This document shows, piece by piece, positions 1 to 6,403 of a stretch of 10,085 bases of DNA. A program made the translations under genes and the position numbers. This DNA comes from Lachnospira sp. UBA2821 (GTDB lineage Bacteria; Bacillota; Clostridia; Lachnospirales; Lachnospiraceae). The DNA lies in NCBI GenBank assembly GCA_002351535.1, contig DEGR01000040.1, forward strand, positions 1,015-11,099, given 5' to 3'. The notes below the pieces were generated by a model. It worked only from the letters and a program-made list of their open reading frames with translations. It made no database searches and was not told where the DNA came from. Position 1 is the first letter of the stretch. The number at the start of each line of letters is the position of its first letter.

Positions 1-57
1 TACACGCAAGAAGCATTTCATCAGTTCCGATTGTCGATATCGAAAGGAGAAACGATT

Positions 58-1356
58 ATGGCAAAAGGTTCTGTAAGGAAAAAAGGCAAGAAATGGTATT
101 ACCGCTATTATGTGGAGGATGCCAGTGGTAACTTGGTTCAGAAGGAATGCGTAGGAACAGAAAGTAAGTCGGAAACAGAAAAACTGCTCCGTAAGGCTAT
201 GGAAGAATACGAAAGTAAGAAAATCGTAGCAAAAACGGAGAACATCACACTGGGAGAGCTTCTGGATGTGTGGGTGGATGAGGAACTGAAAGTCAGTTGC
301 CTTAGCAATAACATTGTAACCCTTTATCTCGGGGTAGTGAAGATTATGAAAAGACACCCTTTAAGCAAAAGGAAGCTTCGTACAGTCACAAGTGAACACA
401 TGCAGGAATATATGGATTATTTAAGCTTCGGTGGAACGGCTCCCGATGGTACGGAAGCAAAGCCGTTAAGCATAGACCGTATCCATTCTTTTTCAGCAGT
501 GTTACAGAGGGCTTTCCGGTATGCGGTGTTTCCAAAGCAGTATATCAGTTTCAACCCTATGCAGTATGTAGTAATCAGAAGACCGACGCAGGAAGTGGAT
601 TTGTTTGCTACGGAAGATGAAGATTTTTCGCAGGAAAAGACCATTACCCACCAGCAGTACAATGAAATCGTAGATTATCTTACCAAGAAGAAAAGCTCCT
701 CATTGTTGGCAGTACAGATAGCATATTATGCAGGTCTGCGAATTGGTGAAGTGACCGGATTATCGTGGGATGACATCAACTTAGAGGAACAGTATCTGAC
801 GGTGCGTAGGAGCTTGAGCCGGAACAATGCAAGGCATAAGCTGGAGCTTGGACCTACCAAGCGTAAAAAGGTCAGAATCGTGGATTTTGGCGATACCCTT
901 GCTGAAATCTTACGAAAGGCAAAAAAAGAACAACACAAGCAACGCTTTCAGTACGGACAGCTTTATCAGCGGAATTACTACAAGGAAGTCAGAGAAAAGA
1001 ACAGAGTTTACTACGAACTGTATTCATTGGACGGAACACAGGAAGTGCCGGAGGACTACACAGAGATTTCTCTGGTGTGTGTCAGACAGGACGGAATGTA
1101 CGTAGGAAGGGAAGCACTGGACTGGATGTGCAGGTCAATCAGGAAGCACCTGAAAGGATTTGAAAACTTCCACTTCCACTCATTACGACACACTTACACA
1201 AGCAATCTGTTGGCAAATGGAGCACCACCGAAGGATGTGCAGGAGCTCTTGGGACATTCCGCAGTAAGTACCACAATGAATATCTACGCCCACGCTACAA
1301 GGGAAGCCAAGAAAAATTCAGCAAGGCTTCTTGATAAGGTAGTAGGGAACGATTAA
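58..1356 (+). CDS. int: Tyrosine recombinase, phage/ICE integrase
   Basis: Site-specific recombinase of 432 residues that would integrate and excise a mobile element through a covalent 3'-phosphotyrosine intermediate. The N-terminal ~60 residues are basic and aromatic (KGSVRKKGKKWYYRYY), like the arm-binding domain of Tn916-type integrases. A core-binding SAM-like domain spans about 62-170 and the catalytic domain about 195-425. The catalytic set is complete: Arg228 in YAGLRIGEV, a probable Lys near 268 in the GPTKRKK segment, His374 and Arg377 in HFHSLRHTY, His400 in LLGHS and the nucleophile Tyr410 in MNIYAHAT. I chose ATG 58 because AAAGGAGA sits 8-15 bases upstream; the frame is open from base 1, so a TTG start at 31 is formally possible. 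Length and completeness suggest an active enzyme. The end of an upstream gene (perhaps an excisionase) may be present in bases 1-57 but cannot be identified. Confidence 0.95.
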   Translation: MAKGSVRKKGKKWYYRYYVEDASGNLVQKECVGTESKSETEKLLRKAMEEYESKKIVAKTENITLGELLDVWVDEELKVSCLSNNIVTLYLGVVKIMKRHPLSKRKLRTVTSEHMQEYMDYLSFGGTAPDGTEAKPLSIDRIHSFSAVLQRAFRYAVFPKQYISFNPMQYVVIRRPTQEVDLFATEDEDFSQEKTITHQQYNEIVDYLTKKKSSSLLAVQIAYYAGLRIGEVTGLSWDDINLEEQYLTVRRSLSRNNARHKLELGPTKRKKVRIVDFGDTLAEILRKAKKEQHKQRFQYGQLYQRNYYKEVREKNRVYYELYSLDGTQEVPEDYTEISLVCVRQDGMYVGREALDWMCRSIRKHLKGFENFHFHSLRHTYTSNLLANGAPPKDVQELLGHSAVSTTMNIYAHATREAKKNSARLLDKVVGND

Positions 1357-1367
1357 AACGAAAACAA

Positions 1368-1417
1368 CACTTTTTCCCTTATAGATTCCCAGCAAGGGAA
1401 AAAATAAGGGAAAAGTG
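1368..1417. repeat. Inverted repeat just downstream of the integrase gene
   Basis: Arms CACTTTTTCCCTTAT (1368-1382) and ATAAGGGAAAAGTG (1404-1417) are complementary apart from one extra T. A smaller stem (TTCCC 1386-1390 with GGGAA 1396-1400) is nested inside. It starts 12 bases after the integrase stop, so it could act as a transcription terminator, although no clean T tract follows the second arm. The motif AAGGGAAAA also occurs twice in direct orientation (1395-1403 and 1407-1414 region), so an integrase arm-binding role is equally possible. The repeat is directly visible; both roles are inference. Confidence 0.55.
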
Positions 1418-1514
1418 CAAATTACATAGATGTTGATGGGCGGGAAAGCCCGTAAATTCTGGAAAGTTGAGAAAATACACGAGAAATTTTGAAGTTTCAG
1501 GAGGAGAAGAAATC

Positions 1515-1679
1515 ATGAGAGAAACGATCAGAAAAGTGGCTGGACCTATATGTCTTATAATAATGATTATAGAAATAGTATGTGGAATAATGGACAGTTC
1601 AATGCAAGCCTTTATTGTTGCTTTTTTAGCAGGACTTATGGGAGTGCTTTATATAACAGATACCAAAAAAGAAAAATAG
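1515..1679 (+). CDS. Small two-helix membrane protein, function unknown
   Basis: A 54-residue hydrophobic protein with two predicted membrane segments, about residues 8-26 (AGPICLIIMIIEIVCGIM) and 31-47 (QAFIVAFLAGLMGVLYI), a short Asp-Ser-Ser turn between them and a charged C-terminal tail (TDTKKEK). ATG 1515 is preferred over a TTG at 1467 because CAGGAGGAGAAG lies just upstream at good spacing and the extra residues are hydrophilic and unlike the rest. It lies 158 bases downstream of the integrase gene on the same strand. I recognise no family. The strong ribosome binding site and clean two-helix layout argue for a real gene; its role, for example as cargo of the integrated element, cannot be told from sequence. 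Confidence 0.6.
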   Translation: MRETIRKVAGPICLIIMIIEIVCGIMDSSMQAFIVAFLAGLMGVLYITDTKKEK

Positions 1680-1714
1680 TTCTGCAACTTTCAGTTTGGT
1701 TAAGAGAAGTATCT

Positions 1715-1735
1715 GGTGCCAAAACGGTGCCAAAA
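1715..1735. repeat. Tandem direct repeat GGTGCCAAAA, possible integrase arm sites
   Basis: Two exact copies of GGTGCCAAAA (1715-1724 and 1726-1735) are spaced 11 bases start to start, about one helical turn. They lie in non-coding DNA some 360 bases beyond the integrase gene. Short tandem repeats near an integrase gene often serve as arm-type binding sites for the integrase N-terminal domain. The repeat is seen; the role is inferred. Confidence 0.45.
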
Positions 1736-1900
1736 AAACATGCAAATATAAATAAGACTGGGAAATCCAACGAAAATATGCCGATTTCAGCCATAGAAAG
1801 CATAGGAAATATATCGAAAAATGGTATTCAAATAACGTGAAGGTGGTAGAACAGTAGGTTCTGGTAAGGTTGCTACAGTTATCGAATAATTTTCGTAACA

Positions 1901-2030
1901 CTACGAGAGCAATAAATAAGTAAAATGAGTCCGTTTGAATGCTTGCATTCAGACGGACTTTTTTTGCTTATTTATGGGACAACAGTCCAGACCGAGATGA
2001 AGCGTAAGCGAAATCGGGGTGTTCTCGTAG
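1901..2030. repeat. Nested inverted repeats surrounding a terminator
   Basis: Three layers of complementary arms share one centre region. The outer pair is CTACGAGA (1901-1908) with TCTCGTAG (2023-2030), the middle pair ATAAATAAG (1912-1920) with CTTATTTAT (1967-1975), and the inner pair is the terminator stem (1928-1942 with 1945-1959). The outer pair is off-centre because 47 extra bases lie on the right. The middle arms extend the terminator so that it could work in both directions. The outer arms may be coincidental, or may mark a recombination or element boundary. Confidence 0.4.
1928..1965 (+). terminator. Strong rho-independent terminator
   Basis: A 15-bp stem, AGTCCGTTTGAATGC (1928-1942) with GCATTCAGACGGACT (1945-1959), has one G-T wobble and a minimal loop around TT, and runs into seven T residues (1959-1965). 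It would end rightward transcription from the integrase and small membrane gene region. The flanking arms ATAAATAAG/CTTATTTAT lengthen the structure. No gene lies directly in front of it, so it may be the original terminator of a gene that has since been lost or displaced. Confidence 0.85.
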
Positions 2031-2168
2031 ATAGAGTGCTGTCTTACAGTGCATATCACTAATGGATGAAATTCTCTAATCTGACCTAATAGCCTGCAAA
2101 TAAAAAGTCAAGGCTAAATTGAAGAACATTGAAAATTTTATATAGGTTGAAAATTAGGTATCAAAATA

Positions 2169-2192
2169 AGACCACCACACCAGTGCTGGTCT
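2169..2192 (-). terminator. Hairpin just downstream of the IS110 transposase
   Basis: AGACCA (2169-2174) pairs with TGGTCT (2187-2192), and after one C-C mismatch three more pairs close a four-base loop. In transposase orientation the hairpin starts 18 bases after the stop codon and is followed by CTTATTTTG, a weak T-rich stretch. It may terminate the transposase transcript or shield the IS from outside transcription; the imperfect T tract keeps the call modest. Confidence 0.4.
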
Positions 2193-2209
2193 GAAAATTA
2201 TAATGATGA

Positions 2210-3418
2210 TTAGGATTCTGGAAGAGATGAAAGATATTCTTTCACTCGTCCGTAATAGATTCTTAGAAACTTGTTGGCACCTGCAGTCATATAGACATAA
2301 TAAGGCTTGCCTTGTGCCCGCTTCTTATCTATGAACTGATACACAGGATCATCCTGTGGGTGTGTTTTTATTAAGACATCCATTACCTGAAATAAAGTCT
2401 TTCTAAGATCAGATGAGCCTCGTTTTGAAGTTGGAACACTTTTTTGTTCATAACTTCCCGATTCATTAACACCGGGATCTACACCGGCAAAAGCAGTAAT
2501 AGCACCTTTATGGGTAAAACGGGAAACATCACCAATCTCAGCCATCAATTGAGGACCAAGCGAAGCACCAACCCCTTTCATCGCCATAACAATAGGATAC
2601 TCTGGGAGTTTGGATGCAGTTTCATTCATAAGTGTGCGTAGTGATTCAACGGTTGTAGAAGCACTGTTAAGCTGGTTTACAGCCTGCTTGATAATAAGCT
2701 TTGTAATATCATCCTTAGGAAGTGCAGGAACAAGTTCCTTTGCTTTTCCATAGATTTCCTCAGCTTTGGATTGGCTGAAGTTGTACTTCTTACGTTTGCA
2801 CCAGTTTTGATAATGGACGATAAAGGCATTCAGAGACATTTTACGGACACAGTCCACATGCCAGTATGTAGATGCAAAATCACCCCATTTCTGGCTGCCG
2901 TCACTGCGTGCAGGACTGTCAAAGTAAGTATTAACACCAGAATAGGTTTGGTCAAGGATGCCGATAAGATTATTTTTCATAGCCGTCTTGTGCTTCATGT
3001 AAAAGCCGAACTGACGGTTCATGGTTTTGAGCTGATTGCGTAATTCATCCATAACATTATACTGTTTAAGATTTTGCCATTTGTCAAGAGCATATCGGGC
3101 AATCTTAACAGCATCCGCTTTATCAGATTTCACTTTACGAAGAGAATTATTATCAAAGTCTTTGATAAGTTTTGGGTTAATGGCACTGACGAAAAGATTT
3201 GCCTCTGAAAGCTGATGGGCGAGGACTTCATAGTAACGTCCAGTGTGCTCCATCACGATTCGGGACTCACCTTCAACAGAGTTGATGAGTTCTACAAGTG
3301 AATGGATATCACTGGCTGTGTGTTTGATTTCGAAAGGTGCGGAAACAATTTCACCGAAAGGTCGCATGATAGCAACCATACTCTTACCTTTTGAAACATC
3401 GATACCTACTGCGTTCAT
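2210..3418 (-). CDS. IS110-family transposase (DEDD recombinase)
   Basis: A 402-residue RNA-guided DNA recombinase of the IS110 family. The N-terminal RuvC-like DEDD domain (about 1-150) starts MNAVGIDVSKGK and carries the expected acidic residues: Asp7, Glu57 in VMEHTGRYYE, and Asp99 and Asp102 in KSDKADA. A helical, coiled-coil-like middle spans about 120-265. The C-terminal Transposase_20 domain (about 272-360) shows MKGVGASLGPQLMAEIGD, FAGVDPG and a Ser-rich SKRGSSDLRKTL motif, in or near which the family's catalytic serine is expected. The ATG at 3418 has AAGGAG (complement of 3428-3433) nine bases upstream. Length is normal and no frameshift or missing key residue is seen, so the copy is probably functional. 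The family assignment is firm; the subgroup (IS110 or IS1111) is not settled. Confidence 0.95.
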   Translation of the reverse strand: MNAVGIDVSKGKSMVAIMRPFGEIVSAPFEIKHTASDIHSLVELINSVEGESRIVMEHTGRYYEVLAHQLSEANLFVSAINPKLIKDFDNNSLRKVKSDKADAVKIARYALDKWQNLKQYNVMDELRNQLKTMNRQFGFYMKHKTAMKNNLIGILDQTYSGVNTYFDSPARSDGSQKWGDFASTYWHVDCVRKMSLNAFIVHYQNWCKRKKYNFSQSKAEEIYGKAKELVPALPKDDITKLIIKQAVNQLNSASTTVESLRTLMNETASKLPEYPIVMAMKGVGASLGPQLMAEIGDVSRFTHKGAITAFAGVDPGVNESGSYEQKSVPTSKRGSSDLRKTLFQVMDVLIKTHPQDDPVYQFIDKKRAQGKPYYVYMTAGANKFLRIYYGRVKEYLSSLPES

Positions 3419-3433
3419 AAATTGTCACTCCTT

Positions 3434-3640
3434 AAGATTATTGCAATGGATAAATACCAGTTTTACTCATTGCCTATTCAATCTACTGTGGTGTGACGCG
3501 AATGCACCTATGGCGATTCAACCTGCATAAAACGAACGCTGCGAATGAGGAGCTGGTTATCAGTCTATTTAACGGACGCAAAGTCCAAGAAGGGAAGACG
3601 ATATACCAATTGCTCCATCATTATACAGCTTAAGCAACAA
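3434..3640 (-). ncRNA. Candidate IS110 bridge RNA region
   Basis: The long non-coding stretch 5' of the transposase is where IS621-type IS110 elements encode the guide RNA that selects target and donor DNA. Hairpins are visible here: ATGCA (3502-3506) with TGCAT (3524-3528) around a 17-base interior that itself holds GAAT and GG/CC pairing options, and GGAC (3574-3577) with GTCC (3583-3586). A GCGAATG direct repeat occurs at 3499 and 3541. Stems with internal loops are what a bridge RNA requires, but I could not match guide loops to target or donor sequences because the element ends are undefined. The limits given are nominal. Confidence 0.4.
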
Positions 3641-3718
3641 GATGGATAATTCCTTACTGGCTGTAAGGGATATTAACCATAAACATATTGTAGTAGAAGG
3701 AAGAATTGTTTAATCAAT

Positions 3719-4564
3719 TTATCTCAGACGATATATAAGGGCATTTCGTCCAAAAAAATATAAAACTAATATTTCAGTAATTCCGATAGCTATAAATTCG
3801 AAATGATATGTGCTTTGTTTTAATATTAATGATGAGTTCATTTTTTGTTCCGTACTCTCAAATAATATAAATTTCTCATATTGAACTTGAGCATATGGTG
3901 AAATTAACAATTCGAGATTATATAAGTTTCTTTTTGTGCCCTTAACATAGAGAGGATTATCTAATGCTTGTTCATTTTCATGTTCATTGAATAAAATGGT
4001 TTTAGCAGGCTGGAATAAATTTATGGATAGATCTTCGCCTTTTTGAAATAGAACCAGACTGATTCCTACTATAATAAAAAGGGATAATATTCTATATGGG
4101 ATGAATATAGCAAATGTTGTTAAAAAAACAGATATTACAGTAATTGATATGATGATAATAATTAAGTTTATAATAAAATTGGAAATGCTAATATCCATAG
4201 TAAAATTGTTAATTAATGAAAAAATAATTATTGACGCGGTATCAATTAAAAATAGGCTTAGAGCTTCCACAATTCCAGCAATAATTTGTGTATTATAAAT
4301 ATCTGTTACGTTATAACCTAGTAAAATCTTGTTATTTACAGTTTTTCCACATATATCCTGACTAATGGTGAGTGAAGCATTGATTGCCACAACTACAAGT
4401 AGTAAAGAGGTCTTCTGAAATAAGAAAAAAGACCATCCAACTTCAAAGTCATAATCAGTTAATATTAAATCAAAAATGTTATATATGAGCAGGCAGGTTA
4501 TTCCCAAAATAAAAATAATTGAGTGACATCTTTTGTGTAATTCAGTTTTTAATAATAGATTCAT
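3719..4564 (-). CDS. ABC transporter permease, bacteriocin self-immunity type (second subunit)
   Basis: A 281-residue integral membrane protein with about six helices (near 15-34, 52-70, 94-117, 129-152, 158-173 and 256-271) and a large loop (about 174-255) between the last two, the layout of ABC-2/BcrB/LanE-G permeases. With the ATPase before it, it would pump an antimicrobial peptide off the producer's membrane. The ATG at 4564 is preferred over one at 4585 because GGAGG (4573-4577) lies eight bases before it and encodes nothing needed by the longer form. It overlaps the ATPase end by 23 bases, suggesting translational coupling. It shares short motifs with the first permease of the operon (ILLGYN, SPYAQVQY, YHFEF against ILGYN, SPFAQCNY, YHLDF), so the two are probably paralogous halves of a heterodimer. 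The specific substrate is inferred from neighbours. Confidence 0.8.
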   Translation of the reverse strand: MNLLLKTELHKRCHSIIFILGITCLLIYNIFDLILTDYDFEVGWSFFLFQKTSLLLVVVAINASLTISQDICGKTVNNKILLGYNVTDIYNTQIIAGIVEALSLFLIDTASIIIFSLINNFTMDISISNFIINLIIIIISITVISVFLTTFAIFIPYRILSLFIIVGISLVLFQKGEDLSINLFQPAKTILFNEHENEQALDNPLYVKGTKRNLYNLELLISPYAQVQYEKFILFESTEQKMNSSLILKQSTYHFEFIAIGITEILVLYFFGRNALIYRLR

Positions 4565-5237
4565 ATGTTTTTCCTCCAAATTCATTAAAATAATAGTTTT
4601 CCAATGATGTATCTGTTATTTTTTCAAGTTCACATTCTTTGATTAATTGTCCGTTTTGAAGGAATCCAACATGTGTTACTATTTTTTGCAATTCGTCTAA
4701 AATGTGACTTGATATAATAATAGTTGTACCGTCGTTACTGAGTTCTTTTATTAAGGAACGGATATCGCGAATTCCCTGAGGATCAAGTCCGTTAAGGGGT
4801 TCATCTAAGAATAATAGTTTTGGCTTATTGGCAAGAGCAAGAGCAAGAGCGAGTCTTTGTTTCATACCGTAAGAGTATTGAAAGACAGGCTTTTTTGTAT
4901 CTTTAAGATTTACGATTTCAAGAAGCTCATTTATGCTTAATTTTGGATTTTGTATTAATGACAACTGATATTTTAAATTTTTTCTGGCAGACCATAGAGG
5001 AAAAAGAGCAGGATAATCTAGAATAGCTCCAGTTGTAATGGTTTTATCTTTTTTGACAGTTCCACTAGTAGGGGCTTGCAGCCCAAGTAAGACTTTCATA
5101 AGAGTTGTTTTCCCAGCACCGTTATTTCCTATAAGCCCATAAATCGAGGCTGTAGGTATGTGAACAGATATATCTGATAATACTGTGGTATCTTTATATT
5201 TTTTTGTTAAGTGTTCAGTTGAGATTATGTATTCCAT
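4542..5237 (-). CDS. ABC transporter ATP-binding protein, BcrA/LanF-like
   Basis: A 231-residue cytoplasmic ATPase driving the two flanking permeases. Walker A is GNNGAGKTT (37-45), the signature is the degenerate SYGMKQR (122-128) typical of BcrA/LanF proteins, Walker B is LLFLDEP (141-147, Asp145 and Glu146), the D-loop is NGLDP and the switch histidine is His178 in SSHIL. At the Q-loop position, where lantibiotic-immunity ATPases usually carry a glutamate, this protein has ILDYPALFP with Asp74. AGGAGG precedes the ATG by seven bases and overlaps the stop of the upstream permease; the 3' end overlaps the next permease. This tight packing marks a three-gene operon. The role in immunity is inferred from the BcrA/LanF resemblance and the divergent peptide genes; resistance to an external peptide antibiotic is the main alternative. 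Confidence 0.9.
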   Translation of the reverse strand: MEYIISTEHLTKKYKDTTVLSDISVHIPTASIYGLIGNNGAGKTTLMKVLLGLQAPTSGTVKKDKTITTGAILDYPALFPLWSARKNLKYQLSLIQNPKLSINELLEIVNLKDTKKPVFQYSYGMKQRLALALALANKPKLLFLDEPLNGLDPQGIRDIRSLIKELSNDGTTIIISSHILDELQKIVTHVGFLQNGQLIKECELEKITDTSLENYYFNEFGGKTYESIIKN

Positions 5238-5249
5238 ATTAAATTCCTC

Positions 5250-6113
5250 CTATATATTTTGATGCTTAAATATATTTGCACCTATTATAATTGTCAAAAT
5301 TGATATAATGATATTTGATAATAAAAAATCCAAATGATATGGATTTTTTTTAAATAATAAAGACAAGTTTGGTTTATCTTCCGGACGTTCAATATTAAGA
5401 TATGCAGAGTAGTTGCATTGAGCAAAAGGGGATAGCATAACATGAGCATTAAGCCTATTACGAACTTTGCTGTTTACGCGTAGATTGTTTGCAATTAAAT
5501 CTTTTCCCTCGTCTGTTTCATTTTCGTCTTGAATAGCCAGAGTACTTTCTGAAAAAGTAAGTAAAGAAATATCTTCTGTTCCATGTTGTATCATAAATAC
5601 AGTGAAACATACTAAAATAATAGGTGAAATCAGATTCTTTTTCAAAATGAGAGAAAAAGAACATATTATTATTGCTATGCAGGCAATAGAAGTCATAAAA
5701 ATAACAGTATTTATAAGAATAGAAATTAGTGGAAATATTAATTCTTCATTATAGAATGTTCTTTTTATGATATAAATCATGCTTCCGATAGAAACAAGCA
5801 GTCCTGAGCCAAAGCCACAAGAGATTGTTTCTGCAATAAAAATCTGACTTTTGTTATAGCCGAGTATAAACCTTGTATGAAAGGTGTGTTTAAGAAAATC
5901 TTCAAAAAAGTATGTAGTAATAATAATAGGTAGTAATACAGCCAAAATAGAATTGTTATACATAAACTGTTCTCCCCAAAAAAAAAGGTTACTTAATATT
6001 GGAATCCATCCGGTTGACCTAATTGAATTAAGAAAAAATAGTATAAATACAGTTACAATATAGTAGGGGGAGATAAGATATCTTTTTAGCTCAGCCCATA
6101 TTAATTTTGTCAT
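5250..6113 (-). CDS. ABC transporter permease, bacteriocin self-immunity type (first subunit)
   Basis: A 287-residue membrane protein and first gene of the leftward operon. Hydrophobic segments lie near residues 16-30, 54-70, 95-116, 127-152, 161-176 and 264-281, with a polar loop of about 85 residues (177-262) before the last helix, as in ABC-2 type LanE/G and BcrB permeases. The ATG at 6113 is preceded by AAAGGAG at good spacing. Motifs ILGYN (83-87), SPFAQCNY (228-235) and NPYHLDF (257-263) recur in the second permease, so the pair likely form the membrane channel together. The gene ends exactly at the ribosome binding site of the ATPase gene. It starts within 300 bases of the divergent precursor peptides, which supports a role in producer self-protection, though this is inference from context. 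Confidence 0.8.
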   Translation of the reverse strand: MTKLIWAELKRYLISPYYIVTVFILFFLNSIRSTGWIPILSNLFFWGEQFMYNNSILAVLLPIIITTYFFEDFLKHTFHTRFILGYNKSQIFIAETISCGFGSGLLVSIGSMIYIIKRTFYNEELIFPLISILINTVIFMTSIACIAIIICSFSLILKKNLISPIILVCFTVFMIQHGTEDISLLTFSESTLAIQDENETDEGKDLIANNLRVNSKVRNRLNAHVMLSPFAQCNYSAYLNIERPEDKPNLSLLFKKNPYHLDFLLSNIIISILTIIIGANIFKHQNI

Positions 6114-6212
6114 AATAGTCTCCTTTCAAATCAAATGAACGTAATATATATTACTCGAATATCGTACAAAAGTATTATTAGTTCAAATGTGTATTGTGTA
6201 TAGCAAATATGC

Positions 6213-6262
6213 CTTTACACTTTGATTTTATTGGATGTAAAGACTAATTGACATTATGTAAA
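6213..6262. repeat. Three phased TGTAAA boxes, candidate operator
   Basis: CTTTACA (6213-6219) is an exact inverted match of TGTAAAG (6236-6242), and TGTAAA recurs directly at 6257-6262. Start-to-start spacing of the hexamers is 22 and then 21 bases, close to two helical turns, so all three would face the same side of the DNA. This suits cooperative binding of a regulator, perhaps the XRE protein encoded at the end of the peptide operon. The third box lies just right of a TTGACA (6248-6253). Confidence 0.4.
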
Positions 6263-6321
6263 AGCTGAATCTCTTGTCCTATTTTTAGAAAAAACATATG
6301 ATTTTGTTGTGGTGGTTTAAG

Positions 6322-6331
6322 TATCGCGATA
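6322..6331. promoter_or_regulatory. Perfect palindrome TATCGCGATA, candidate operator
   Basis: A 10-bp perfect palindrome with a GC-only centre stands out in very AT-rich intergenic DNA, 72 bases before the first peptide gene and overlapping a weak -10 candidate for it. XRE-family repressors commonly bind short palindromes over promoters, so this is a plausible site for the regulator at 9062-9778. A single palindrome of this size can occur by chance. Confidence 0.35.
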
Positions 6332-6403
6332 AAACAATTGACTTACACTACGATGAAGAAGCAAATAAACAAGATACAACACAATTGAAAAGGAGTTATT
6401 AGT

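Larger units (their letters stand above)
1680..2209. other. Gene-free stretch: repeats, terminator, probable element junction
   Basis: About 530 bases separate the small membrane gene from the IS110 transposase and hold no convincing coding sequence; the reading frames present are short and lack ribosome binding sites. The stretch contains a GGTGCCAAAA tandem repeat (1715-1735), a small stem AGAAC/GTTCT near 1848-1862, a bulged stem around 1879-1900 (GTTATCGAA with TTCGTAAC), a strong terminator (1928-1965) inside larger inverted repeats (1901-2030), a short GGAC/GTCC hairpin (1977-1988), and a hairpin just past the transposase stop (2169-2192). The right end of the integrase-bearing element and the 3' end of the IS110 copy must both lie in or near it, but neither boundary is visible without a comparison sequence. 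Confidence 0.6.
2100..3645 (-). mobile_element. IS110-family insertion sequence (ends approximate)
   Basis: The element is defined by its intact DEDD transposase (2210-3418) and the long non-coding DNA on the 5' side of that gene. IS110 elements generally lack clear terminal inverted repeats and often make no target duplication, so the ends cannot be read from one copy. The coordinates are a working estimate: the right-hand limit must lie before the permease stop at 3719, and the left-hand limit lies between the terminator at 1965 and the transposase stop at 2210. It is transcribed in the same direction as the ABC operon to its right and sits immediately downstream of it. Confidence 0.6.
6114..6403. 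promoter_or_regulatory. Divergent control region between immunity and peptide operons
   Basis: These 290 bases hold no gene and must carry promoters for both operons. Visible elements are three TTTACA/TGTAAA boxes (6214, 6236, 6257) and a perfect palindrome TATCGCGATA (6322-6331). For the leftward operon a weak minus-strand promoter fits: TTTGTA (complement of 6165-6170), a 16-base spacer, then TATATT (complement of 6143-6148). For the peptide operon TTGTTG (6304-6309), an 18-base spacer and GATAAA (6328-6333) is a weak fit, and a TTGACT (6338-6343) has no good -10 partner. Poor consensus promoters are compatible with activator control. The boxes are seen; the promoter calls are tentative. 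Confidence 0.5.

Noticed and set aside
31..57. TTG start giving a 441-residue integrase
   Set aside because: ATG 58 has a well-placed AAAGGAGA; the nine extra residues would include the ribosome binding site.
1550..1840. 96-residue plus-strand frame overlapping the small membrane gene
   Set aside because: It lacks a ribosome binding site, runs through the GGTGCC repeat and has no coherent domain, whereas the overlapping frame at 1515 has a strong site and clear membrane helices.
1626..1901. 91-residue minus-strand frame
   Set aside because: It is antisense to the small membrane gene and repeat region, low in complexity and without a ribosome binding site.
2100..3645. Exact IS110 ends from the ATGGAT..AATTC resemblance near 2063 and 3642
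   Set aside because: The two segments match only in part and need a two-base gap; this is too weak to define termini.
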